Source: Druceiella hillmani
Lineage: Eukaryota; Arthropoda; Insecta; Lepidoptera; Hepialidae
NCBI GenBank assembly: GCA_039881145.1
Contig: JAYKKI010000137.1
Coordinates: forward strand, 1,600,501-1,664,500
Reading direction: 5' to 3'
DNA length: 64,000 bases
The position numbers and the translations under genes were made by a program. The first letter of the stretch is position 1, and each line of letters opens with the position of its first letter. Below the pieces are notes generated by a model. The model worked only from the letters and a program-made list of their open reading frames with translations, did not search any database and was not told where the DNA came from. Positions 51,164-63,571 of this stretch are shown piece after piece.

Positions 51164-51478
51164 TTCATCTGAACTTAATTCCTTTCATAGATATCTGTTG
51201 TAGTTACCCATCATTCCTTCTTCTGTTTTCTTTCATTCTTGACCATATATTTTTATTAATTACTGTTAATTGTGTATCTGTTAATGTATATCTGTTAATT
51301 GTTTGATACCTTTCCATCTTACGTATTAAATGTTTTACTGTTATCTTTTTACAGTCACAGAATTAGTTTTCGCAACATATAATATTTTTGTGTATTTTTA
51401 TTATGTACTTATATGTAAATGAAAATAAGTATATACTTACTCATTAATATGATTCATCATTATGCCTCATAATTCAAG

Positions 51479-51710
51479 TTCAACAGGAGACAATCATGTA
51501 AAGAAAACAATGTAATTCTGAGTAGCAACATTTAAGAGAAAAATTTTGTTGCCCTTTGTAGCAATATTTACAGAATATAAAATTCTTAAATTTTTTATTA
51601 AGTAATCGTATATAACACAATTCTTCAATAAATAATTTGGCCCCTTATGAGTTACTCTTTCGACTTATGTTTCATACAAAAATTCGAATACTTAATTGTC
51701 TCCTGTTGAA
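51479..51710. mobile_element. Candidate MITE, 232 bp with 16-bp terminal inverted repeats
   Basis: TTCAACAGGAGACAAT (51479-51494) is exactly complementary to 51695-51710. The interior is AT-rich and non-coding. No clear target-site duplication is visible (flanks AATTCAAG and ATGTCTAT), so the superfamily is unknown and chance or another origin is possible. Confidence 0.4.
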
Positions 51711-52140
51711 ATGTCTATTTTAATGCTTTTTTAAATTAATTGAGATGTATGCAGGTTTACATGCTTTATTTTTTGCCTAATTTCAAGTTTCTATATCAAA
51801 TAGTTTCTAGAAAAAAGCGGCTACGATATTCGGACAAATGGACAATATTTAAATGAACCCCAAAAATAATAAGGTCAATAGAAATTGAAATGTATAATAA
51901 AAGAGAAATTGTAATAATGTCATAAGTCTCATTAGTTTTCCCACAATTTGTGTTTAATAGGCAGATGGTAGGTAGACTCTCCTTATATACAGTCCATTCG
52001 ATATATTAACCAACTTATTGCAGTCAAATATATTAAAAACAAAATGAAAATTTGTTGTTGAGCTGCAAAATTATAGTGATATTACAAAAAAATGGGACAA
52101 AAATATAAAGATGCATCTAGGAACATTAAAACACAGTGAG

Positions 52141-52175
52141 AAAGAAAAACTAGGTGAATAACCTAGTTTTTCTTT
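52141..52175. repeat. 15-bp perfect hairpin
   Basis: AAAGAAAAACTAGGT and ACCTAGTTTTTCTTT with a five-base loop GAATA. Confidence 0.9.
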
Positions 52176-55100
52176 ATTGTAAAATATTTAAATCTAAATT
52201 AAAAAGCGCTACTCCACGCACGCATAGAAATTAAACAAAATGAAAACTTAGTAAAAAGTTTAATAAAAAAAGAAATTAAAATGAAATAATGGGCAAAAAC
52301 CATGAAAATTAAAAAGTACCGCTCCACGCATACGACTATTTAGTTTTACTTAAGCAGGTTTCATGTTTTGTATTTTTTTTTAAAGATTGCATAAATAACG
52401 CAAAATTTTATTCATTTATATTAGATTTTCTCCTTTACATAAATAATGACAAGTTCCAAAAAATTTTCAATAAACTTAGAAAAAAAGTTAAAAGTAAGTT
52501 TTATTGAGAAATCATGAAAATCTGTGGGTAACTATTACGTTAAACAGCGTTTCTCAAATATTTTCACATGGCAATTGTCCTAAATATAGAAAAACGTGAT
52601 ATCTGACGACACGTAAAATTTGCTTTCGCATGCTAATACTCACAATATCTGCTAATATACTGCTATAACCTTCGTATAACTCCATATTCCTCATTTAGAA
52701 AAATAATGAGTAGTTAATTTCCTAGTTTTGTTTTAGATAGTAACTTGAAATAAAAATATTTTTCAATGTTACTAATAAATTCAAATCTTTCATGTCTATC
52801 CTCATATAATGATCCGTTAAATATTTAATGCTGATTTATACCTTTAGTTGAATTTACTAAAAATGATAACCCTACCTTATTATAAATTTTCATATACTTT
52901 TAGCTGAATTTCCGAAAAAATTTAAATTATTGCAGTCTCGACTTGAATTTCGAAATATTTCAAATATCAATTTCTCAAAATATCAAATGTATCAATTTCT
53001 TGTATATTCTGATATAGTATTATTTACTATAGTATTATTTGATATAGTATATTTTTAACTGCAAGCATCCAATATTTCAGAAAAATGTTTCGGCATTGTT
53101 ATCCTAATTTAATATAAAATATGGTCCAAAATTATTAAAGTCATTTTATTTATAAAAGGACTTTAATGGAATTAATAAATAAACAAATGTAAATTAACAG
53201 AAAAGGAAAGTTTATGAAAAGGTGCAAAAAAATAAGGAAATAAACGAAATGTGTAATATCGGTCGAAGCGTAATGAAGTCGAAGGCGGTGTACTTGAAAT
53301 GAAATTTATTAGATAAATGTGAAATTATTAGTTTTATATAAAATCAGAATAAAAGCAAAAGGAATTACTTTTTTTAAATCTAAAAACTGTCTTAGTATTT
53401 TAAAGATATGAGAATTAAATAAATAAATATAATTATCGCAGATTTAAAGATTTTAAATAAACAGGAATAACAACTAATTATCTTGTACCTGAGTATGTTA
53501 GTTGTATAAATATTTATTTATTAGAATATATAATTTTATATTGTATTTTATTGTTATTGTATCGCTAAAATAAATTCAAGTAACACCAATATTTTATTAC
53601 ATATTAAATTTACATTTCTCTGACTGTCGACTGTCCAACTCGCCATTCCACAAAAATATAAAATATTCACATATATGAAGAAATATACACGCTGAAACAA
53701 AAACCTCTTTCATGCTGTCACTGAGTCAATAAGAAAACGAAGGTAAATTTTAAATTGAAACCCCTGTTATGCGACACGCACAAAAAAGTAACATAAAAAA
53801 TGCCGTGAAATCTTATATTATAAATCCTTCATCAATTTATTCTTCAAAGCATCGCGGCTAATATTTCCAATTACGATAAAAGTCTTACCACACGTTAGTA
53901 CCAATTAACATCAAGACATGCGGGTAATTCGATTCCATTTCTCCCAGAATACAGAAACAGGTATCGATGTATTCCTCCATTTCTTTTTGAATTCATTTCA
54001 TCAGTTCGCTCAGAATAAAGCGATTGAATTACCGAGACCGACGCTGTCGTACTCGGAAGAAAAATGTAAAGGTTGTGACCTATGCGAAAGGCAAATTTGC
54101 TATTCGGTCATGTCTTGTAAATTTATTTTATCCTTAAAAACTTCATTATTCAACTTAATTTTGTATAGAATTAAGACACGTTGCTCTTTAAAAATTTTAG
54201 AATAAATTACTTAATATCATTAAATTCCTATGGATATAAAATATTTTTAAAAATAACTTTTAAAATATAAATTACAAAAACTATGTACCTGTCAGTGTGA
54301 AATGTCATGGTAACTTAATAATGTAAGATATTCACTTATCTTAATATTTATATCATTATATAGGGAGATAAACATAAATTTCATATATAATATTTGAATA
54401 TTTCGTTCGAGAATACTGTATTCTGTATTTTAAAATTTTCGTCAACCTTTCTTTTACCATGTGTTTAATTTTTACAAATACATTTTATTTCTGTAGCCAA
54501 AAATATTCGAATCATTAAGCGTTATTTCCCAAAAATGTCATTATAAAATAAAAATGGAAAAATATTTTCTAGGGAATACGAATAATATTCGACTAGATAA
54601 TTAACCAAAAATTATGCTTAGATTACAGTTCTTAAATTCATTTAATGTAGCACTAGAAATATTGTGAAGGGAACTGTTATGACCGCTCATATATAGTTTC
54701 ACTTTCAGAAGATTTTTCTTTATATCATGTTTAGCTGAATTTCCAAAAATATTTAAATTATACCTCGCATTTAACTGTTGAAAGGAAAAATATTACATAA
54801 AGATCCAGGGATGAATGAATATTCAGAAAATAATTATTGTATATTTTTTGTGCACTTAAACTGTTATCATGATTTTTAAGATAATGAACTGTATTTGGAA
54901 TTCAAATTTCAATAATTGTTGTTTTTAGAGAATATAGATATAGTTAACATCAGATATTTTATGACATAAAGAAGACGAAGTAATATTTCGAATCTAAATA
55001 ACTTTTTTAATATTGCACGCATATTCAGCACCGTTCTAAATATATTTCCATAAATTCAAATAGTTATTGAGGAAGTTTGCACTCAAATTGACATACGAGA

Positions 55101-56599
55101 GACTTTAAAAAAACATACTTTAAAAATACCTTTTTCATACATGCTTGTCTCAAAATCACTTAAAATAAGATTTTAAGGTCATAGTCACCTAATTTTCATT
55201 GATCGTACTTTTTAGATTATTTAAATATTGGATTTAAAATTTTTAAAAAAATATAGGGCATAGAATTAAACCCTTTTTTTTATTTCTTTACAAGGCGAAT
55301 ATTTTCATCGCTCCATAAAATTAATAACTTTAGTGTGACTATACCTTAATCGTATCCGGTTGGAATTTCCATAAATTTAAACCTTTCCCCGACCTTTTCT
55401 ACAACGTCTTCATCGACTCTCTCGGTACAGATGTTAATTATCTGAGATAAATATTTATTTACTTTAAAAAGCGGTATTAGAATATTTGGATATAAACGAT
55501 GACATTCTAGGATTTAAGGCAATTTTTTATTAATTATTGAGCTTTCCTCATGCTTTTGATTATCACCCCTTCTTATATTTAACCTGTTTCTAAACGTATT
55601 GTACGTAATCAATGAGTACGATGCGAACAATAGAAATATAGAGCCATTATATTTTTATACGTACAGTCTAACCCTAGGAATATTTATTCATTCGTTGATA
55701 CACGTACACTATGATATTCCAAACGTTCGTCAACGAAATGCGCTGCAGCGCAACATATTGACTATCTCTGAAATTACTGAAACAATTTTAATATAATATA
55801 TGTGTTTCTGTTGATTCTCCTCAAGGGTGTATATTTTCTCGTATACGTTATAGGGAGATAGCAACGGGTAGCGAATGTTGACTACAAAATAAAATTAAAA
55901 TATTTTTTAAATTACAAAAACTAATAAATGATCGATTTTAAATTAATATTATTATTTAAGAGAGATTAAATTTTTGTTTCTAAATTTAATTTCATAGCAT
56001 TTGCAATAAACTATATCTTATTATCATTAATCGCATGTATAGGTATTTCAACAAAGTAAATATCATGTTCGAAATTGGGCTTTTAACAAATTACTTTTCA
56101 ACATATAATTCCCAGTAAAAATACTTCAAAAAAAAATTAATATATAAATTAATTTAAATTGTTTTCAATTTAATTTAATAGCAAGCTCAGACAATAAACA
56201 AAAATCACAGAATTAGCCAATCTTAATCAGTCCAAACGTTACCAGGTAAAACGCGCTAACGAAGTAATGTATATACGATTGAACAGTCAAGCAAACTACA
56301 AACATTAAAGAATTTTTTCATTTTTTACTTCACATTGTTACCAAAGCATATTTTTTACTTTTTTAAACTATAATTATTTCTGAATTTTTAAATATAAAAT
56401 TATTGTATTGCCATCGATTTATAATACGTGTGCAAAATATTTAATAATTCGGTCGTAATGGAAATGGATGAAAATTAAATTTAAACATTTTTATTGTTTT
56501 TTTATGATTAAGCATATTTTTTTTTGTTTTATTAAATTATTATACTATTATTGGTTATTCATATTTGTACAAAACGTTGAATAATTCGGATGTCTGAAA
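52176..56599. other. AT-rich non-coding stretch
   Basis: No gene supported. It contains a short tandem repeat (about 15-bp units of ATAGTATTATTTNNT) at 53011-53055 and a dispersed motif TTAGCTGAATTTCC(A/G)AAAA near 52901 and 54729, with a weaker copy near 52843. The frame 53918-54205 (ATG, 95 codons) has EEKCKGCDLCERQICY, a Cys cluster, but no domain I recognise. Confidence 0.45.
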
Positions 56600-56677
56600 A
56601 TGAGTGAAAATTTAATTGAAAAATTCCTAATTAAATGAAACTAATTGATGTAGTATTATTTCTATTTTATTTAAGAT

Positions 56678-56736
56678 CTTTACCACGACCTAGGTTTCGT
56701 CGTATTTCAACATCTTCAAGTGAGCTATTAGCAAAG
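56678..56736 (-). ncRNA. Degenerate hammerhead ribozyme-like motif
   Basis: Minus strand: CTTT, then CTCAC, core TTGAAGA (56713-56719), stem II GTTG-AAATA-CGAC, GAAAC, CTAGG, TC, then GTGG, T, AAAG. It aligns with the motif at 45360-45418, but the invariant first core C (C3) is U, which should strongly reduce or abolish cleavage. Confidence 0.55.
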
Positions 56737-57250
56737 ATTAACTCTTAGGAACATACAAAAGCATTTATCACAAAACAATAGCGGAAGCCGAGTTTGTGCG
56801 GGTTTTCTCACTGTTTACGTTAGTGGGTTTATTGTAGGAGAGCGGTGTAGTTTTTATTATACTTTCGGAAATTATAAAATATACGAAAATTTTACTGAGA
56901 GTAATAAATTAAATTGATGTTATTCTATGAGGTTATACAATGCAAATGTTCCGGTGTATTTAATAACATTAAATGAATATTACTCTTAGTAAAATATTTA
57001 TACAATAGCAAGAATATTTGATAGTTAGAAACCACTAATTATACATATCTCCCGTTTCATTTATTTTTTTACATATATTTAATTATTTATTAACTTTGTT
57101 ATATGATATTACATATACATAATTTTTTTAAATTTTATTTATTTATCTATTTTTATAAAAAATATTTTTTTTATAAATATTTAGATGTGTAGCCGGGCTG
57201 AAACGATTTGAAGTGTATTGCAGTCTCAATGTTGTCCAACTATATTATGT

Positions 57251-57486
57251 CTAGAAGATATTAAGTATGGGTGACGATATTATATTTAGTTTTTCGTTTA
57301 ATATATTAACGGTTTGAGGGTTATAGTTATTTTCAATGAGATGTTTTGCAAAGTGAGATGTGTTCGGTGTGTTATTTCGTCGGCAGGCAGTGTATTCTTT
57401 GTATCTGGTAGTAAAATCTCTTCCTATTTGACCTATGCAGGCGCTGCTATAGTCAATATAACTCCCTACACAACAATATAAAATTC
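57251..57486 (-). pseudogene. PLE GIY-YIG endonuclease domain fragment (inverted copy)
   Basis: The readable minus-strand frame contains CIGQIGRDFTTRYKEY with Arg in the usual place after the GQ turn, then HFAKHLIENN, and a stop at the same place as in the forward copy. The expected Tyr of the YIG motif is Cys (ACIG), and the GIY half is scrambled upstream. Confidence 0.65.
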
Positions 57487-58321
57487 TCATTAGAAGCAAA
57501 ATCAGATAATAAACTAAACTTTTTAGACATCACATTGGAATGCAAAAATAATAAACACAAATTTAGTATATTTAGAAAAGACACATTTGCCGACTCCATA
57601 ATTAATTGTGATTCACAACACCCTTGGTCCCATAAGATAACAGCCTTTCATTCTATGATTCACAGAGCTTTAACCATCCCACTACAAAAACGAATTTACG
57701 TAAAGAAATAAGTACCATAAAACAAATCGCAGTAAACAATAATTACATTCCATCAATTATCACAAAACTGTACCAGAATAAATTACGAAAAATGATAACC
57801 TAAAAAATATACCTGGTCCTACCAAATAATAATAAAATTTACAGTAAATCCATCCCATACATAGGTAATCTATCACTTATACTGGGAAAACTCTTAACTA
57901 ATAATAAAAATATAAATAATATCTCATATGCACAGATTACTTTAAATAACTTAGATAAAACCCTTATCAATAATAAATAAAAAATAAATAAACAAAAAAA
58001 GAGTGGTATTTATAAACTTAAATGTAAAGACTGTAATAGTGTATACATAGGTCAAACAGGAAAAGATTTTACTACTAGATACAAAGAACACATTGCCACC
58101 TGATGAAATTACACACCAGACACTTTGCAAAACACTTCATTGAAATAAACCATAACCTTCATACCGACAATGCTCCCTATATATTACAAATACAAACAAT
58201 AGGCAATAAACTTAAAATCCTAGAAATATTAGAAATAAACAGACATAAACGAGACACCAACGTTAATATATCAAACGAACAACTGAACATAATATCGTCA
58301 CCCATACTTAATATCTTCTAG
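57487..58321 (+). pseudogene. PLE reverse transcriptase C-terminus plus GIY-YIG domain, broken
   Basis: First part: NKLNFLDITLECKNNKHKFS, IFRKDTFADSII, HPWSHKITAFHSMIHRALTI, the conserved PLE segment following the catalytic YADD (which is missing with the 5' part). Frameshifts and stops follow in 57700-58000. Then GIYKLKCKDCNSVYIGQTGK with DFTTRYKEH (GIY-YIG, about 58005-58098) and, after two stops, HFAKHFIEINHNLH to NEQLNIISSPILNIF. PLEs are retroelements with a telomerase-related reverse transcriptase and this nuclease at the C-terminus. This copy is dead. Confidence 0.8.
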
Positions 58322-58451
58322 ACATAATAGAGTTAGACATAATTGAGACTACAATACACTTCAAATCATTTCAGCCCGGCTACACATCTAAATAAATGTG
58401 AAAGAATTTAAAAATTAAAATATAAAAAAATAGATAAATTAATAAAATAAC

Positions 58452-58475
58452 TATATATATATATATATATATATA

Positions 58476-58510
<35 letters not shown>
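58452..58510. repeat. (TA)n microsatellite inside the PLE copy
   Basis: TA repeats with a TATC interruption near 58477. The sequence at the same place in the inverted copy (about 57130-57160) is T/A-rich but not a TA repeat. Confidence 0.9.
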
Positions 58511-58870
58511 TATATAAAAAAAATTTAAAAAATAAATAAATGTATATAAAAAAATAAATAAATAAAACGGGAGATATGTCTAATAATATCATAATATTGT
58601 TCTTACTATTTGATATCCTTGCTATTGTATAAATATTTACTCAGAATAATATTTATTTGTTTTTAATACATACACCGGAACATTTGCATTGTATAACCTC
58701 ATAAAATAACATTAATTTAATTTATTACTCCTACTAAAATTCTCTGTATATTGTATAACTTCCGAAAGTATAATAAAACTACACCGCTCCCCTATAATAA
58801 ACCCACTAACATAAACAGTGGGAAAACCCGCACAAACTCGGCTTCCGCTATTGTATTGTGAAATATATAA

Positions 58871-59168
58871 TAAAAATGAATTAATAAAAGTGATATTAAA
58901 AAGGCAAAAATTAAATACAAAAATAAAAATGAGTTACGTAAATATTTTACTTACTACCCAATTTTCAAATTCATAGCAAACAATAATGAGAGGAGAAATT
59001 TACAAATGCAAAGAAAGCGATTAGATTATATTTCTCATCTCTGTTTTCAGTGTAATATATAGTTTTAAGTTTTTTAGTTTCATATTAAAATACCATTAAA
59101 GAGTATTGCCCAAGCAGTAAGTAATACCATTATGTTAAATATTTTGGATAGACATCTAGGGTACAAAA
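58871..59168. other. AT-rich non-coding stretch
   Basis: Nothing recognisable between the PLE and the hairpins. Confidence 0.5.
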
Positions 59169-59233
59169 CGTTTCACTATACGGTAAGTATATATAAAAAC
59201 TAAATTTATTTATACTTACCGTATTGTGAAACG
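59169..59233. repeat. 23-bp inverted repeat, one mismatch
   Basis: CGTTTCACTATACGGTAAGTATA (59169-59191) against TATACTTACCGTATTGTGAAAC and a final G (59211-59233), 22 of 23 paired, 19-base loop. Confidence 0.9.
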
Positions 59234-59238
59234 ATTAT

Positions 59239-59323
59239 GATGATTAATATTTTTACACTAGAAATTATAGTGATGATTAATACCTTTACACTAGAATACT
59301 AAATTTAATATTCTAGTGTAAAG
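59239..59323. repeat. Direct repeat plus 15-bp perfect hairpin
   Basis: TGATGATTAATAT(T)TTTACACTAGAA near 59239 recurs as TGATGATTAATACCTTTACACTAGAA near 59271. The second copy's CTTTACACTAGAATA (59284-59298) pairs exactly with TATTCTAGTGTAAAG (59309-59323). Confidence 0.8.
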
Positions 59324-60400
59324 ATATTAATTTCTTTCTCACTCGGAACATGTTGTTTAATATAATTTTATTCTATATTCTTTAAGTCATTTGCCTCTCT
59401 CACACCCGGTACATACAATGTTATTTCTATTTCTTAGTGGCCATGAAACTTTATAGATATTGGGAACACTCAACTATTTCTAAATAAATATAGTTCTTAT
59501 TACGTGACTTTTTACGTGACTTTTATTGTATACATATTAAAACATAACGACATATTATGAGACAATTGGTAGTTTAAAATAACAAACTAACTAAAAAACA
59601 GGTTTGTAACCAAAGTACTCGTTAGACAAATCAAACTAGCGCATACTCGATGGATTTACTGTTGCCCATTGAGAACTTTACATGATCATCTCCTTCCTTC
59701 ATCATCACATTCTCCTGGTTAAAATATGTAACCAGAGGATTAATTGAAATAGTTTAAATGAGCTCAAATTCTATGAATTTATTGTTAGATTATTGTTAGC
59801 ACGGTTAATTCTTATGATTGCATTCCCCCTCTATCATGCCACCAAATCGATGCTACAATATTATTATATTGCTAACAGAATTGAATAAATTTGCAAAATT
59901 TTGAATTGATACAATAATTAGAAATGGATGAAAACTTACTTGCTAGATTTGTTTAAATATACGAATAAATTAACAGCAAAGAAGAAATCAACAATTTCTA
60001 AAATATCATGAACGTTTTAGAAGTTATTTTTTGTTTTTTTGTTTAATATATATATCACGCAAAAACCACAAAGAATATCAGGAGTAAAATGGATACACAT
60101 AACCTTAGTATGTGCCAGATCATAATCGGTATTATACTGAATTTCTTTTTCTCTATAGTCTATTTGAATCCATATGATTGCAAAAAACATGTCTTCAAAA
60201 ATTTGCTATTTTATTTTTTAAATTTTTAATGGCATGAAAAAATGACAGGATGATTTCAATAAAAAATATAAGTGTATTAATGTATTAATGCCTTTTAACT
60301 GATTTCAGTAGACAGAGATAGACGCAAGTTACCTCACACCATTGAAACTCCACGACGAAACTGAAACGAAACATATAAAAGGTTCCATACGCAAAACGTA
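59324..60400. other. AT-rich non-coding stretch, no gene seen
   Basis: No motif or exon recognised. Confidence 0.5.
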
Positions 60401-60640
60401 CACATGAAAGGAGATACGTACGAATCACCTGACATACTGAGCCCACAAAATGAAGTTATAATACGAACCCCATTTAAAATTCACAAACGAAGCTATCTAC
60501 AAGGATATATAGGACCGGCGTCACATATGAAGTTCACCAATGAAGCTCTTACACAAAGTCCCACATGAACACCACATACAAAGCGAATACCTACTACAAA
60601 TACACACACGATCACTCTACATAAGAAACTTCATATGAAA
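60401..60640. repeat. A/C-rich strand-skewed tract with imperfect CACATGAA units
   Basis: C exceeds G strongly on the plus strand, and variants of CACA(A/T)ATGAA recur: ACACATGAAAGG, CACAAAATGAAGTT, CACATATGAAGTTCACC, CACATGAACACC and CTTCATATGAAAG. It looks like a highly degenerate short tandem repeat. No long frame. Confidence 0.45.
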
Positions 60641-61798
60641 GAAAATAATAATTATGATCTTGGATTTTGCCTCGCAACTAAATCAATGGAGCAGAAAAAA
60701 TGTCTAGACTGGGTGCATCTCGCATTTATTATAAGGGAATTTAAGTTTTATTTGCCAATAGGAATTGAAATGACTTTTTTTGTGCTATTTTACTTCAAAG
60801 CGTTACGTTGCTGTTGCGTAAAAAACAACTAAGGAAGATTTATAGTCCAAAATGTAGTTAATCTAAATATAGGTCGGTGATTTGAAATGCGATTTGTCAA
60901 TATTCATATTATACTTTAATTAAAAATTATTTAGTTTAATTAATGTACTACATATTATTATAATAAAGAATAATAACTAATATCTGGAAAATACAACCTA
61001 TGGAATACAAATAGAATCTGCCCTACGAATATTTCATACACACGTAGGCACATATTTATATTTGAAGATACGTAGTGTTTCTATTAGACTATTAATTAAT
61101 TTGTCAGGTCTCAGTCACACCCTCTTAAATTTCTATACACGTGTATATGTATATTTCATATTTTTAAACATGAAATCTAGTATTCACAACACACTTGAAG
61201 CATACACATAGTTTTTTATTGTCGTTCCATACCAACTATAAATGAAAAAAGCTTGCGCATTTATAACTAATTATAGAATTGCAGGTGTATTCAACTTGAG
61301 AGTTTCTTCTATCATATGTGCCTGTCTTTTTCTAGTAGTTTTTAATAAATTTCACGATTTGATCACTAGTTAGTTCAACATATACTCAATCTTGAATCGC
61401 TTTCAAGCTCAAAATAACAGCGCTGGAACTAAACGAACCTCATCTCAATCATAAGTAAATATAAGCAAACCTCCTCTAAAGCCACATTGGTTTCCATGAA
61501 ATCCTTTTTTATTGGTAGACTTCTCTTCATATTGTAAAGAAGTATAACTGCAGCGCGCGGTTTTCGTCACAGTTGCTTAAAAGATATTGTAAATCGTAAT
61601 TAAAAACGATTAGCACTAGTCAAAATTTAAACTGATATCAATGAATTTTGCCTATTCTTAATTCAATTCTTTCTTGTAATATTTTTACTTTCGATAAAAT
61701 TTATATAGTGGTTCTATTAAATTTTCTAAAAGCTTTTCAGCCAACAACGAGTGTCCATTGATTTATTATTCGTACATGGAACAAATAACTTGTCAGGG
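60641..61798. other. AT-rich non-coding stretch, no gene seen
   Basis: Only noise-level open frames. Confidence 0.5.
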
Positions 61799-61853
61799 TT
61801 AAAGGTGGTGAATGAACATTTAAAAAGATTAATTGTTCATTTACCACCTTTAA
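61799..61853. repeat. 20-bp hairpin, one G-U in RNA
   Basis: TTAAAGGTGGTGAATGAACA (61799-61818) and TGTTCATTTACCACCTTTAA (61834-61853) pair with one mismatch that becomes G-U in RNA; loop 15 bases. The size resembles a compact pre-miRNA or siRNA-type hairpin, though no known miRNA is recognised. Confidence 0.85.
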
Positions 61854-62059
61854 TGGAAAAAAGAAAGAGAAATTACTACATTTAAAATATGTTTCTAACG
61901 ATGTGCCACAAAATGTAGTATGTTTAAACATTTCATCCTAAAAATAAATTTGCATCTCAAAAATACTATAACAAAAAAAAATTACTAAATTTTGATAAGG
62001 ATCCTTATCTTAATTATTTACTTGCAAAATTTCGTGAATATATTCCAAAACTGTAGAAA

Positions 62060-62127
62060 GTACGAGTATATGACGGACAAATGAACGATATGACAGACAA
62101 ATGTACGAGTATATGACGGACAAATGA
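62060..62127. repeat. Short tandem repeat, 43-bp period with 18-bp subunits
   Basis: GTACGAGTATATGACGGACA with AATGA at 62060-62084 is repeated exactly at 62103-62127. The spacer ACGATATGACAGACAAAT is a variant of the same subunit. Confidence 0.9.
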
Positions 62128-63565
62128 CAAATGGCGCAATTATAAAGGTTGCATATTTTACCATGGAAACTTAAAAATTATTGCAATTTTGTAAAATTGC
62201 TGTAGTATAAAAACCTTTAGCCTTTGGTCTAAGATTTGCTTGGATTTTTTCCTGTCTGAAAAACTAAAAAAAATTTAGTGATTTTTTTACATTTCTACAT
62301 TATTTACAGTCGAAAAGTAAGATATCCAAATTCCGCTTCAAAATTAATAATAGAAGAAATGTATCTCATATCTTCATAAAGCTACACACATCTCCACAGT
62401 TTTTGTATAAGGCTTCGTTCAATTTAATGAAACCTGTTAAAGTTGTTTGCACTAGCAGACTACTGGAATTGCAGATTAATAATATCTCGGCTTTATTCTG
62501 CTTACTGAGTTATGTATTCGCTTAGCTTAGTCTATTTTTAGAAAATTGTCTTTTGTGGAATGAAAACTTGGAACAAAAATGAGGAATTATTTCATTTTCA
62601 CCTACAACGTTACTCGTGGAAATATATTGAAAATATTTTAAGTTTGATTCTTTACGTATTAACCCTAAAAATGGGACAAAAATGAATACAAATTAGACAT
62701 TAATTCTATAATAGTGGTCGCCCAGTGATCAAAATTCGACCGCAATTCATTAAATTTGGACACTATTGAGGTTGTTTTGTCAAAGAGTATTTCTCTATAA
62801 TCAATAAATGGAATTACGAAACAGGATTTAATTTAAATAATAAGATATACTTACCTATTATCATTGTTGAAAACACTAATAGGTAATAATTAGTAAGAAC
62901 ATTCAGATTGCTGCTACAATTTTTTTCTTTTACAACAGATGTATATTAAGCCAACTGTTTTTCACTAATACATAAAATACATATATCTATTACAAAAAAA
63001 TAAAATAAACACTTTTTTGCTTTGGCATACACTATAGACTATAGAAAAAGTTACGTTTCAAATCACACAAAATTCACAGCTCGAAACTCATTCAGTCAAT
63101 CTCGACATTCTATAATTATTTGGTGACGATCTCTATGCTGTGCGATTGTATCAACATAAATATTTTATTATTGAACATAAACAATGAATATTTAAATTTA
63201 ATGTATTTGTAACATATATTATGTATAAATTATCTCTTTCTGCCCTTTTTCGCCATATAAACTATGTTTAATTTCACACTCCTCTGTGCGCGCAATACGT
63301 TAAAAAGGGTACAAAGTTTTCTCTTTATGTATTAATATATATTTCTGCAAAGATTAAACATAAATTTTAAAGACTAACCATAATTATATTTAAATAAATA
63401 TAATTTTTATAAAAATAATGTTTATATAAAAATCTAAAAGTATTTTTATGTAACTTTAATCCTCCTAATTTTTTTATAAATCATATTCATTTCCTTAAGA
63501 ATTCCCGAAACTTACAAATTATATTTTTATTTGACGTGTTTCGCTTTATGCTAATTATTTTGGCT
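62128..63565. other. AT-rich non-coding stretch, no gene seen
   Basis: No exon recognised. The right end would be 3' flank of the minus-strand gene. Confidence 0.5.
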
Positions 63566-63571
63566 TTTATT
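63566..63571 (-). promoter_or_regulatory. Polyadenylation signal AATAAA (minus strand)
   Basis: AATAAA on the minus strand, 125 bases after the TAA stop of the exon at 63696-63803. Confidence 0.5.

Larger units (their letters stand above)
56600..57486 (-). mobile_element. Penelope-like element, 5'-truncated inverted copy (copy B)
   Basis: On the minus strand this starts within the C-terminal GIY-YIG nuclease domain (ACIGQIGRDFTTRYKEY, HFAKHLIENN) and ends NEKLNIISSPILNIF at 57251. The 3' non-coding part (CATTTCAGCCCGGCT-like GTAGCCGGGCTGAAAC, CTCGGCTTCCGCTATTG) and then a degenerate hammerhead motif at 56678-56736 follow. Compared with the forward copy it lacks about 35 residues after YNPQT, so the two are not simple mirror duplicates. 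Not coding-competent. Confidence 0.7.
57487..58870 (+). mobile_element. Penelope-like element, 5'-truncated forward copy
   Basis: Starts in the post-palm part of the reverse transcriptase, runs through the linker and GIY-YIG domain to the stop at 58319-58321, then a 3' region that mirrors the inverted copy (TTTCAGCCCGGCTACACATC, CTCGGCTTCCGCTATTGTAT). A TA microsatellite has grown inside at 58452-58510. The hammerhead seen beyond the inverted copy is absent here. The head-to-head junction with the inverted copy is at about 57487. Confidence 0.72.

Noticed and set aside
53918..54205. 95-codon ATG frame with a Cys cluster (KCKGCDLCERQIC) resembling a ferredoxin motif
   Set aside because: Spacing and context do not match a known iron-sulfur domain, and there is no supporting gene structure.
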